Assembly (NCBI GenBank): GCA_963854835.1
Contig: OY978525.1
Coordinates: 81,159,775-81,223,774 of the forward strand
DNA length: 64,000 nt
From: Megamerina dolium
Lineage: Eukaryota > Arthropoda > Insecta > Diptera > Megamerinidae
Direction: 5' to 3'
Part shown: piece by piece, positions 1-9,116 of the stretch
How the letters are laid out: the number at the start of each line of letters is the position of its first letter
Numbering within the stretch: position 1 is the first letter of the stretch
Translations under genes and position numbers: made by a program
The notes under the pieces: generated by a model
What the model was told of the DNA's origin: nothing
Databases searched by the model: none
The model's input: only the letters and a program-made list of their open reading frames with translations

Positions 1-2
1 CA

Positions 3-1361
3 TCAGGTGCAAAGGCGGAACTGCTGGTGAGGCTGAGGCAAGCTATGGAGGCTAAGGGAATTAATGTAGAAGAACATGAGTTCTTCGAGGAAGCCGATAT
101 ACAAGCAGTTGTGCACGCTGAGGAAGAGAGCAAAATAGATTCGAGTGGTCAACTCATGGATTTCATGAAAACCATGATGCTGCAGCAACAACAACAGTTA
201 CAAGAACATTCGGCTGAATTGCGTACGGAAATTCAAGGAAATGCGTCACGCATTGACTCCAAGTTTCAAGAACATTCGGTACGGCAAGAAAACGCTATGG
301 GAGAATTCCAGAAAACAATTGACTACAAGCTTCAAGAACATTCGGCTGAATTGCGTATGGAAATTAAAGAAGGTTCGGCTCGACAAGAACACGTCATCGA
401 AAATCTACAAAAAGGAATTGAGATTAGATTTCAGGAAATTTCCGGAACCATTAATGAAAAAGTCATGGATCTCAAGGAACATGTAGATGACTTGGAAGAT
501 AAGTTCGAGAAATTACAGCACGATCTCAACCAACTAAAAATAAATGGACCAGCCACATCAGTGATTAGAGATTCAAGTACAATCAAATTAAAGCCACCAA
601 CATTTGACGGAAGCACGCCATTCAATATCTTCAAGCTTCAATTCGAGACAACAGCTTCGAAGAATCAATGGGATGATAGCGACAAGACTGCTGCTTTAAT
701 AGTCGCATTAAAAGGTAATGCTTCCGAGGTGTTACAGATGGTTCCAGAGAAAGATCGTGGTAGCTACCAGTCACTGATGGACACCCTCCAGCGGAAATAT
801 GGAAATGAATACAAGAGTCAATTACATCGTGTGGAATTGAGATCGCGAGTGCAACGGAGTAATGAGAGCCTTCAGGAATTCGCTTCCGATATTGAGCGCT
901 TATGTCATCTAGCGTTCTCCGGTAATTCGGAAGAGTTCGTCGAAAAAATCAAAATAGAGGCTTTCATAGATGGCATACGTGATGGAGAGACAAAGCGTGC
1001 CCTAGTCATGTCACCAAGAAATACTTATGCCGAAACAGTCAGTAGTGCATTGACGTTTGAAGCCGCCAGTTTGATGTGTCGACCAATGCCACGTGTACGC
1101 CAACTAGAAACAGAAACAGCAGATCTGGTTGAAGCAGTGTGTCAGGCATTCAAATCTGTAGTGCAGCCTGAAGCAAGAACAACAGGTCGACGCGAAATCA
1201 AATTTACTGGTAAGTGCTTTATTTGCGACAAACCAGGACACATGGCGCGTGACTGCCGTCTACGACGAAAGCGATCAAGATCGAATTCTCCAGGAAGACA
1301 AAAGAAGGAGAATAAGGTGGATAGCGATCGCTCCACTAACACAAATCCATCGTTAAACTAA
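3..1361 (+). CDS. gag: Gag polyprotein of GypA copy A (5' partial)
   Basis: Structural protein that would assemble the retrotransposon particle and bind RNA. Codons are in phase from base 3; an internal ATG at 27 is not the true start, because copy B begins 22 codons further upstream with a SAP-like helix-hairpin segment. The middle is a long helical, coiled-coil-like stretch rich in repeated QEHSAEL-type segments, followed by a retrotransposon gag domain and one CCHC zinc knuckle (CFICDKPGHMARDC) near the C-terminus, then a basic RRKRSRS tail. It ends with TAA directly after a putative slippery heptamer. Copies B, E and G give the same protein with different numbers of the helical repeat. 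Confidence 0.9.
   Translation, partial: SGAKAELLVRLRQAMEAKGINVEEHEFFEEADIQAVVHAEEESKIDSSGQLMDFMKTMMLQQQQQLQEHSAELRTEIQGNASRIDSKFQEHSVRQENAMGEFQKTIDYKLQEHSAELRMEIKEGSARQEHVIENLQKGIEIRFQEISGTINEKVMDLKEHVDDLEDKFEKLQHDLNQLKINGPATSVIRDSSTIKLKPPTFDGSTPFNIFKLQFETTASKNQWDDSDKTAALIVALKGNASEVLQMVPEKDRGSYQSLMDTLQRKYGNEYKSQLHRVELRSRVQRSNESLQEFASDIERLCHLAFSGNSEEFVEKIKIEAFIDGIRDGETKRALVMSPRNTYAETVSSALTFEAASLMCRPMPRVRQLETETADLVEAVCQAFKSVVQPEARTTGRREIKFTGKCFICDKPGHMARDCRLRRKRSRSNSPGRQKKENKVDSDRSTNTNPSLN
1352..1358 (+). promoter_or_regulatory. Putative -1 ribosomal frameshift site GTTAAAC at the gag stop
   Basis: In the gag frame the bases read G TTA AAC and are followed at once by the gag TAA. A one-base slip back enters the pol frame, which is open from 1340 and runs without a stop into protease. 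GUUAAAC is a known slippery heptamer (equine arteritis virus ORF1a/1b). The same seven bases abut the gag stop at 9107-9113 in copy B and are also seen, on the minus strand, in copy G. The mechanism is inference. Confidence 0.55.
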
Positions 1362-4300
1362 ATCGAGTCAGTTCAGCGGGGCGTGAACTGACTCCAACAG
1401 TGGGTTGCCCCATCATTCACATTTCACAACTACAGCGTGTGCCAAGCAGCTTGACTATTGATGGAAAATTGGACAATATGGAATTCATGTTAACTCTGGA
1501 CACTGGTGCATCACATTCTATAATCAAGAGCGATTTGGTAAGGAGGTTTGAGCCTTTAATGGGAATAAAATTGCGTACAGCAACGGGTGAGGATGCACAA
1601 ATTCTGGGCAAGATAAAGAAACGAGTATCTATTGGAAATTGCACATGGGAACATGAATTCATTGTGGCCGACATCATCGATGACGTAATAATTGGTGTTG
1701 ATTTTATGATTGACAACGGATTTACGTTAGATTTAAATCAACGGATTCTGCGCTATGCAAATGTCGAACTACCATTGAACATCGGTTACAAGCGTAGTGG
1801 GAACATCAAACGAGTACTGGCATGTCAACGCCAAGAGGTTCCAGCAAAATCAGAAGCGGTAATATGGGCACAGATGAATGTGGATGATGGGACAGGCAAG
1901 TTGTGGGTGGTGGAAGCAGATAAAGAAATAACGAATAAAAACATCATACTTGGTAGGACGTTAGTAGAACCTAAAGAAAATGGAATAGTACCGGTGCGAA
2001 TTTTAAATCCAACTAATACATCTACAGTTGTAAAGAAAGGAATGGTGATTGGTCATTGCCAGGAAGTTACTGCCGTAGTAGACTGCGAAAAGGGTTCGTC
2101 GATAAAAAGTGGAAGATCAGGAACTGGCAAGGCGGAAATAAAAGCACAGATGGAGGAATGGGCAGGTGTGCTTACCAAACAGCAAAAAGAAAAGGCTTTA
2201 CAATTATTGGAGAAGTACAGTTCAATATTTTCTTCAAATGGAAAAACTGGAGGACGAACAACCATCGTGAAGCATCACATTGACACCGGTGATTCTAGAC
2301 CAATTCGTCAAGCACCACGACGAGTTCCATTGGCCAAAAGAGACGAAGCCATTAAGCTGATTTCCGATATGCAGAAACAAGGTGTTATTGAACCATCAGC
2401 GAGTCCATGGAGTTCACCAGTTGTGCTGGTAAAGAAGAAGGATGGAAGTACTCGATTCTGTGTGGATTACAGAAAGCTAAATGATATTACGAAAAAAGAC
2501 AGCTATCCACTGCCAAGAATCGATGACACTCTGGACACACTATCTGGTGCGAAGTGGTTCTCAACTCTTGATTTGCAAAGTGGCTACTGGCAAGTGGAAC
2601 TTGGTAAGGAAGACAAAGAGAAAACAGCTTTCAGTATTGGCGATGGTCTATGGCAATTTACAGTCATGCCATTTGGTTTATGCAATGCGCCAGCTACTTT
2701 CGAACGTTTGATGGAGCGTGTACTCAGAGGACTACACTGGAAAACGTGCTTGGTGTACCTCGATGACATTATTGTGATGGGAAAAGATTTTAACGACCAC
2801 CTGGAAAAGTTGAAAGAAGTATTTGAGCGTATACAATCAGCAGGGCTTAAACTAAATATGAAAAAGTGTTCACTCTTCAGGCGAGAAGTTAAATATCTTG
2901 GTCATAAAGTAACAACAGAAGGGGTACATACCGACGAGGAGAAAGTAGCAGCAGTTCAAGAATGGCCTATTCCGTCGAATCTTCACGAGCTAAGGAGCTT
3001 CCTAGGCTTATGCACCTACTATAGACGATTTGTTCCTGGATTTGCAAACATCGCCAGCAGTCTGCATGAGTTGACAAGAAAGAACAAACCATTTGTGTGG
3101 GGCGAGGACCAACAGAAAGCATTCGAACAGCTGAAAGAAAAACTCTGTTCAGGACCAATATTAGCGTATCCAGTACCTGGTCAAAAGTTTGTGTTGGACA
3201 CAGATGCGAGTGGCTATGGAATAGGTGGTGTGCTCTCGCAGATCATAGATGGGCAAGAAAAAGTAATAGCATACTACAGTAAAATCCTGTCGAAGTCAGA
3301 AAGAAATTACTCTGTCACACGAACAGAGTTGCTCGCAATACTGGAATGTGTAAAGTATTTCCATAAATACTTGTACGGTCAGGCATTTCATCTACGAACT
3401 GACCACTCAGCGCTAAGGTGGTTATTGCAATTTAAAAACCCAGAAGGACAATTGGCGCGCTGGATTGAAAGGCTGCAGAGTTATGATTTTACCATCGAAC
3501 ATCGTAAAGGAGGACATCACGGCAACGCGGATGCTCTATCTCGTCGTCCTTGCAAAATGGAATGTAAACATTGTTCTCGAGTGGAAAACAAGGAGCAGAT
3601 TGTCGACATACGACTTTTGAATATATTGCCGGAGGAGTCATGGACCACCGAACGAGTGCAAGAAGATCAGCGGAACGACCCAGATCTCGTAAAGATTTTG
3701 GAATACAAGGAGCAGGGCATACGTCCAGATTGGCAAGAAATGGCTAATGAGGGTCCAATAGCAAAGGCATACTGGGCGCAGTGGCAAAGCCTGCACTTAC
3801 GAGACGGATGTTTATTCCGAACATGGGAAAGTGAAGATGGAAAAATCACTTATGATCTTCTAGTGGTACCCAAGGCAAGAATAAATGAAGTGATAGCTGA
3901 GTATCACAATGCCTCCAGTGGAGGGCATTTGGGAATCACCAAAACCGTCGAGAAAATAAAGAACCGATTTTATTGGGTTGGATGTCATGACCATGTCGCT
4001 GATTGGATTCGGAAATGTAAGCAATGTGCAATGGCCAAAGGTCCCACTAAGAAAAGTCGAGGTAAGATGCACCAATACACCGTGGGTGCTCCATTTGAGC
4101 GAATTGCTATGGACATAGCTGGGCCATTTCCAATAAGCAACGCAGGAAACAAGTATGTTCTGGTGGTTATAGATTACTTCAGTAAATGGCCTGAAGTATA
4201 CCCCATTCCAAATCAGGAAGCTAGTACAGTTGCGGATGTATTCGTCAACCAATGGGTTACTCGTTTTGGTGTACCGATGGAGTTACACTCAGACCAAGGT

Positions 4301-4924
4301 CGAAATTTCGAATCAGTTGTATTCCAAGAGATATGCCGTATGCTGGGTATATACAAAACTCGTACAACACCTTTGCATCCACAATCTGATGGCATGGTAG
4401 AACGATTTAACCGTACCTTGGAGGAATATTTGAGAAAAGTCGTAGATGTACATATACCAATGTTCCTCATGGCATATCGATGCGCACAACATGATACGAC
4501 GGCTACTACACCGGCAATGGCAATTTTTGGAAACGAGTTAAGACTGCCAGCTGATTTAAAATTTGGAGTCGTAACACCAACGAGATCAACCGAAGGTAAT
4601 TATACTAGCGAAAAGCGGGAACAGTTGGATGAAGTACATCGGTTCATCAGAGAGCGGTCGCAGATGATAAGCGATAAGATGAAGGCCAGGTATGACTTGA
4701 AAGCAAATTCAAAAGGGTTCTATGAAGGAGAGCTTGTAATGCTTCATAATCCACAACGAAAGAAAGGCCTGTCTCCTAAACTACAGACTCATTGGGAAGG
4801 ACCATATGAGATTATAGCAAAGATAAATGACGTAGTGTATCGCATTCAACGTGCCTGGAATAAAAGAGCAAAGTTTAAAGTAGTGCACTTGGAGCGACTT
4901 GCGCCATATCGAGGGGAAGTATAA
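1358..4924 (+). CDS. pol: Pol polyprotein of GypA copy A: protease, RT, RNase H, integrase
   Basis: One open frame of about 1,190 codons. Numbering from the GTG at 1400: protease active site DTGA at 34-37; RT with YLDD at 453-456; RNase H with DTDASG near 600 and a TELLAI segment; integrase HHCC zinc domain at about 833-875; catalytic core D (MDIAGPF, ~903), D (HSDQGR, ~962), E (VERFNR, ~998); C-terminal GPY/F module (HWEGPYEII, ~1131). The frame is open upstream of 1400 to 1340, so I start it where a -1 slip would enter; the GTG is not a convincing start. Compared with copy B it lacks 18 bp (KYQRDW) just after the integrase glutamate, between short GAT repeats. No other break is visible. Confidence 0.92.
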   Translation, partial: LNRVSSAGRELTPTVGCPIIHISQLQRVPSSLTIDGKLDNMEFMLTLDTGASHSIIKSDLVRRFEPLMGIKLRTATGEDAQILGKIKKRVSIGNCTWEHEFIVADIIDDVIIGVDFMIDNGFTLDLNQRILRYANVELPLNIGYKRSGNIKRVLACQRQEVPAKSEAVIWAQMNVDDGTGKLWVVEADKEITNKNIILGRTLVEPKENGIVPVRILNPTNTSTVVKKGMVIGHCQEVTAVVDCEKGSSIKSGRSGTGKAEIKAQMEEWAGVLTKQQKEKALQLLEKYSSIFSSNGKTGGRTTIVKHHIDTGDSRPIRQAPRRVPLAKRDEAIKLISDMQKQGVIEPSASPWSSPVVLVKKKDGSTRFCVDYRKLNDITKKDSYPLPRIDDTLDTLSGAKWFSTLDLQSGYWQVELGKEDKEKTAFSIGDGLWQFTVMPFGLCNAPATFERLMERVLRGLHWKTCLVYLDDIIVMGKDFNDHLEKLKEVFERIQSAGLKLNMKKCSLFRREVKYLGHKVTTEGVHTDEEKVAAVQEWPIPSNLHELRSFLGLCTYYRRFVPGFANIASSLHELTRKNKPFVWGEDQQKAFEQLKEKLCSGPILAYPVPGQKFVLDTDASGYGIGGVLSQIIDGQEKVIAYYSKILSKSERNYSVTRTELLAILECVKYFHKYLYGQAFHLRTDHSALRWLLQFKNPEGQLARWIERLQSYDFTIEHRKGGHHGNADALSRRPCKMECKHCSRVENKEQIVDIRLLNILPEESWTTERVQEDQRNDPDLVKILEYKEQGIRPDWQEMANEGPIAKAYWAQWQSLHLRDGCLFRTWESEDGKITYDLLVVPKARINEVIAEYHNASSGGHLGITKTVEKIKNRFYWVGCHDHVADWIRKCKQCAMAKGPTKKSRGKMHQYTVGAPFERIAMDIAGPFPISNAGNKYVLVVIDYFSKWPEVYPIPNQEASTVADVFVNQWVTRFGVPMELHSDQGRNFESVVFQEICRMLGIYKTRTTPLHPQSDGMVERFNRTLEEYLRKVVDVHIPMFLMAYRCAQHDTTATTPAMAIFGNELRLPADLKFGVVTPTRSTEGNYTSEKREQLDEVHRFIRERSQMISDKMKARYDLKANSKGFYEGELVMLHNPQRKKGLSPKLQTHWEGPYEIIAKINDVVYRIQRAWNKRAKFKVVHLERLAPYRGEV

Positions 4925-4950
4925 AAACTTGTTCGGGACGAACAAGGTTA

Positions 4951-4962
4951 AGAGGAGGGCAG
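4951..4962 (+). other. Polypurine tract of GypA copy A
   Basis: AGAGGAGGGCAG lies immediately upstream of the 3' LTR, the place where the plus-strand primer is made. The same bases precede the 3' LTRs of copies B and E. Confidence 0.8.
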
Positions 4963-5400
4963 TGTAACGAGTATCGATAGTTGATTACTCATCACTATTG
5001 TGACTGACTCTATTGGCAGAATCGAAACGAATGTCAACAAAAAGAAATAAGCGATAACCAGAACAAGCCAACGAGAAAGGAAGAGAAGAATCTCGATAAA
5101 GGAAGATTCTGGGGTGTTGCCAACAGAGTATAAATAGAGCCAGTGTTGAGAATTGACAATCAATCTACTTCCGAACGTGATTGCGAAAACATTGATACAG
5201 AGGCAAAAGTTGCAAGTACATTTAAGTGTTATAGTAAATAGTTGATTGTAAACAGTGTTGATTGTAAATAGAGATTATTAAATAAATTGTTGCTGTATAT
5301 AGTTGTACAAAATAAGTGTTGCAGTTATCATTAACAGAATCCAGTGATCGAACAAGGTAATTCAAATAGAATTAAACGTTCACAGAATAAAAACGTAACA
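4963..5400 (+). repeat. 3' LTR of GypA copy A (438 bp)
   Basis: Starts TGTAACGAG and ends ACGTAACA (TG...CA). A TATAAATA box at 5129-5136 and an AATAAA signal in the second half mark likely U3 and R. It differs from copy B LTRs at scattered bases and a small region near the middle. Followed by ATAT, the target motif also used by copy E and the solo LTR. Confidence 0.92.
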
Positions 5401-7288
5401 ATATATTTCTGGATTTCTCTTTGAAGGTTCGGGTAGTAACAACATTGCTTCATTTCTAGAAAGGTTTGGATAATTCGCCTATGGTTATTTTTTAGGTGTT
5501 CTTTCTCAATTATACTTAGTACATTTCCTTTATCGGTCACGTCTTGTAATATTAAATTCGACCTCATTATTTTTAACTTTTTATTGTTTGAAAAATATTT
5601 ATTGTGTTGTCTTGAAATTTCAAATAAAGGTTATCGTTCGAGCAATATATTACCATTAATCCTTTTTCTGGTATATTTTCTCTCATTAACTTTAATAGGA
5701 TAGTTTGTGGTGTCACCTATAGTGTACCTTATTTTTTTTTTGAAAAAAATTTTAGAGGTAAATGATTCTACAGACGAATCCTCAAGTATAAACTGGATTT
5801 TAAAAATATTGATTGGCTTCTCTGTGATGCGAATTATATTTGTACTGTCACTCTCTGCACTATGAACAGTCTCTTTATCGTCATTAAATAGTTCGTTCAG
5901 GTTTATTAGTATGTCATGGTTCTCAGAATCATCGTGAACTATTCTGCTCAGTCCATCTGCTATGACATTTTCTTTACCTTTAATGTATTCAATTTGGAAA
6001 TCAAATTCATTGGGTTTGATTTTCCAACGTTGAAGTTTAGAGTTAGGCTCTTTTAGGTTGTTCAACCAGACTAGTGGACGGTGGTCAGTTTTTATTGTAA
6101 ATTTACGTCCGAACAGATAAGGTCTGAAATACTTTGTTGACCACACAATGGCCAATAGTTCTTTTTCAATGGTACTATAGTTTTTCTCATGACCGTTCAA
6201 CGATCTACTAGCATACGAAACAACTTTGTTGTTTTACATCAAAACTGCACCTAGTGCGTAATTACTTGCGTCGGAGATCAATGTGAAGTGTTTAGAAAAG
6301 TCTGGGTGAATAAGAATCGGATCGTGCTTTATTAACGTTTTTAGTTTTTGAAACGAGTCTACATAGTCTTTATCTTTCAGGTTGATTTTCGAGTTTTTTT
6401 TTCAAATATTTAATTAGGCGATGTGCAATTTTAGAATAATCTTTAATAAAACGTCTGTAGTACCCTGTTATGCCTAAGAATGATTTAATTTGTTTTTGCG
6501 TAGTGGGTAATGTAATTTTGTCTATTGCTTCTACCTTTTTTGGATAAGTTTTTATTCCATCAACTGTGACTACATGTCCTAAGAACTCAGTTTCTTTGGC
6601 TAAAAATGTGCATTTGTCTATATGGACTTTTAGATTGGCTTTGTTTAAACAATTTAATATTTTACTTAGTGATTCTAGATGTTCTTCTATACTAGTAGAA
6701 AAAACTAAGATGTCATCTAAGTAAACGAGGCAAATTTTATTTATCTAGTCTTTCAATACGTGGTTTATAAGTCTTTGAAACGTGGCCGGAGCGTTGAAAT
6801 TCATAATGTCCACTAGCGGTAGAAAAGGCAGTTTTATGAAAGTCATCGGGATGCATTTCTATCTGATGGAAGCCTTTCGCAAGATCAAGCGTTGAAAATT
6901 ATTGGCACCTGCCCAATTTATCAAAAATATCTTCGATATTTCGAATTGGGTATCGGTCCTCGACTGCAATATTGTTTAATTTTCGATAGTCTATAACTAT
7001 ACGCTATTTTTGTTTTTCGGACGCGTCTAATTTTTTCGGCACTATCCAGATAGGACTATTATATGGGCTGTTTGATTCCCTGATAATGCCTTGTGCAAGA
7101 ATCTCATTTATTTGCCTAGTAACTTCGTCTCTATGTACTTCTGGATATCTATATAATTTTGAAAATATTGGTGTATCGTTTTTGTAATTATTCTGTGTAA
7201 TTATCGTTATTGTTAAAGAAAACTTTCTTATTTTTCCTAATAACCATACTTAGCATTTCCAATTCGTATGTGTTCAAATGTTTAGTAT
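5401..7288 (-). pseudogene. GypC pol remnant: reverse transcriptase, RNase H and start of integrase
   Basis: Read on the minus strand from 7288 down. RT motifs are seen in order: NSPYNSP near 7060, IDYRKLN near 6980, [11 protein letters not shown] near 6900, YLDDI near 6720. In-frame stops and a small deletion removing the MPFGL-type motif break the gene. 5631-6200 is still open and encodes RNase H (STIEKELLAIVW, TDHRPL). 5403-5567 gives the integrase zinc domain, with H...H and two adjacent cysteines, cut at 5400 by copy A. It resembles the 17.6/297 group of errantivirus-like elements and GypH in this window. Clearly dead. Confidence 0.85.
7285..7288. repeat. Target site duplication GTAT, left of GypA copy B
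   Basis: GTAT precedes the 5' LTR and the same four bases follow the 3' LTR at 13173-13176. A 4-bp duplication is usual for Gypsy integrases. It shows copy B is one intact insertion into GypC. Confidence 0.85.
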
Positions 7289-7725
7289 TGTAACGAGTAT
7301 CGATAGTTGATTACTCATCACTATTGTGACTGACACTATTGGCAGCATCGAAACGAATGTCAACAAAAAGAAATAAGCGATAACCAGAACAAGCCAACGA
7401 GAAAGGAAGAGAAGAATCTCGATAACGGAAGATTCTGGGGTGTTGCCAACAGAGTATAAATAGAGCCAGTGTTGAGAAGGAAAATCAATCTAATTCCGAA
7501 CGTGATTGCGAAAACATTGATACAGAGGCAAAAGCTGCAAGTACATTTAAGTGTTATAGTAAATAGTTGATTGTAAACAGTGTTGATTGTAAATAGAGAT
7601 TATTAAATAAATTGTTGCTGTATATAGTTGTATAAAATAAGTGTTGCAGTTATCATTAACAGAATCCAGTGATCGAACAAGGTAATTCAAATAGAATTAA
7701 ACGTTCACAGAATAAAAACGTAACA
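7289..7725 (+). repeat. 5' LTR of GypA copy B
   Basis: TGTAAC...GTAACA. TATAAATA at 7455-7462 is the likely core promoter; AATAAA lies about 150 bp downstream. Identical by eye to 12736-13172. Confidence 0.93.
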
Positions 7726-7727
7726 AT

Positions 7728-7744
7728 TGGTGTCAGAAGTGGGA
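7728..7744 (+). other. Primer-binding site, tRNA-Leu type
   Basis: TGGTGTCAGAAGTGGGA starts 2 bp after the LTR and complements the 3' end of a fly tRNA-Leu as I recall it (ending TTCTGACACCA). The same site is at 30362-30378 in copy E. Which tRNA is used is from memory, not checked. Confidence 0.7.
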
Positions 7745-7754
7745 TTCTGTAAAG

Positions 7755-9116
7755 ATGGTGAAAATTGACCAACTAAAAGTGGACCAGCTTAAAAAGCTGT
7801 TGGTAGAGATGAATCTATCGTCATCAGGTGCAAAGGCGGAACTGCTGGTGGTGCTGAGGCAAGCTATTGAGGCTAAGGGAATTAATGTAGAAGAACATGA
7901 GTTCTTCGAGGAAGCCGATATACAAGCAGTTGTGCACGCTGAGGAAGAGAGCAAAATAGATTCGAGTGGTCAACTCATGGATTTCATGAAAACCATGATG
8001 CAACAGCAGAAACAACAGCTACAAGAAAATGCGTCTCGCCAAGAAAACGCTATGGGAGAGTTCCAGAAAACAATTGACTCCAAGCTTCAAGAACATTCGG
8101 CTGAATTGCGTATGGAAATTCAAGAAGGTTCGGCTCGACAAGAACACGTCATCGAAAATCTACAAAAAGGAATTGAGATTAGATTTCAGGAAATTTCCGG
8201 AACCATTAATGAAAAAGTCATGGATCTGAAGGAACATGTAGATGACTTGGAAGATAAGTTCGAGAAATTACAGCACGATCTCAACCAACTAAAAATAAGT
8301 GGAGCAACCACATCAGTGATAAGAGAGTCAACTACAATTAAACTAAAGCCACCAACATTTGACGGAAGCACGCCATTCAATATCTTTAAGCTTCAATTCG
8401 AGACAACAGCTTCGAAGAATCAATGGGATGATAGCGACAAGACTGCTGCTTTAATAGTCGCATTAAAAGGTAATGCTTCCGACGTGTTACAGATGATTCC
8501 AGAGAAAGATCGTGGTAGCTATCAGTCACTGATGGACACACTCCAGCGAAAATATGGAAATGGATACAAGAGTCAATTACATCGAGTGGAATTGAGATCG
8601 CGAGTGCAACGGAATAATGAGAGCCTTCAGGAATTCGCTTCCGATATTGAGCGCTTATGTCATCTTGCGTTATCTGGTAATTCGGAAGAGTTCGTCGAAA
8701 AAATCAAAATAGAGGCATTCAGAGATGGCATACGTGATGGAGAGACAAAGCGTGCCCTAGTCATGTCACCCAGGAATACTTATGCCGAAACAGTCAGTAG
8801 TGCCTTGACATATGAAGCCGCCAGTTTAATGTGTCGATCAGTGCCACGTGTTCGCCAACTAGAGGCAGAAACATCAGATCTGGTTGAAGCAGTGTGTCAG
8901 GCAGTTAAGTCAGTAGTGAAGCCTGAAGGAAGAACAACAGGCAGACGCGAAAACAAATTTACTGGTAAGTGCTTCATTTGCGACAAACCAGGACACATGG
9001 CACGTGACTGCCGTCTACAACGAAAGCGATCAAGATCCAATTCTCCAGGAAGACAAAAGAAGGAGAATAAGGTGGATAGCGATTGCTCCACTAACACAAG
9101 TCCATCGTTAAACTAA
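7755..9116 (+). CDS. gag: Gag of GypA copy B (453 aa, complete)
   Basis: True start ATG at 7755, 11 bp after the primer site. The N-terminal ~40 residues (KVDQLKKLLVEMNLSSSGAK) look like a SAP-type helix-hairpin-helix. A helical region rich in QEHSAEL-type repeats follows, then the conserved gag domain, one CCHC knuckle near residue 406-423 and an RS-rich basic tail. It has one fewer helical repeat than copy A. Ends TAA directly behind GTTAAAC. Intact; it could supply particles for other copies. Confidence 0.92.
   Translation: MVKIDQLKVDQLKKLLVEMNLSSSGAKAELLVVLRQAIEAKGINVEEHEFFEEADIQAVVHAEEESKIDSSGQLMDFMKTMMQQQKQQLQENASRQENAMGEFQKTIDSKLQEHSAELRMEIQEGSARQEHVIENLQKGIEIRFQEISGTINEKVMDLKEHVDDLEDKFEKLQHDLNQLKISGATTSVIRESTTIKLKPPTFDGSTPFNIFKLQFETTASKNQWDDSDKTAALIVALKGNASDVLQMIPEKDRGSYQSLMDTLQRKYGNGYKSQLHRVELRSRVQRNNESLQEFASDIERLCHLALSGNSEEFVEKIKIEAFRDGIRDGETKRALVMSPRNTYAETVSSALTYEAASLMCRSVPRVRQLEAETSDLVEAVCQAVKSVVKPEGRTTGRRENKFTGKCFICDKPGHMARDCRLQRKRSRSNSPGRQKKENKVDSDCSTNTSPSLN
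9107..9113 (+). promoter_or_regulatory. Putative -1 frameshift heptamer, copy B
   Basis: GTTAAAC in the phase G TTA AAC immediately before the gag TAA at 9114-9116, exactly as in copy A. A -1 slip joins the pol frame at 9113. Confidence 0.55.

Larger units (their letters stand above)
1..5400 (+). mobile_element. GypA copy A, Ty3/Gypsy LTR retrotransposon, 5' end outside window
   Basis: Order gag, pol, polypurine tract, 3' LTR. Position 1 corresponds to base 68 of gag in copy B (7822), so the 5' LTR, primer site and first 22 gag codons are missing from the window. Pol carries protease, RT, RNase H and integrase in Gypsy order. Only about 38 bp separate the pol stop from the LTR, so there is no env gene. 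The 3' LTR is followed by ATAT inside the GypC integrase region, so copy A is itself inserted in GypC. This is the best preserved pol of the family here, apart from a six-codon deletion. Confidence 0.93.

Noticed and set aside
1400..1402. GTG as the real start of pol
   Set aside because: The frame is open further upstream to 1340 and overlaps gag; a frameshift explains expression better than a non-ATG start.
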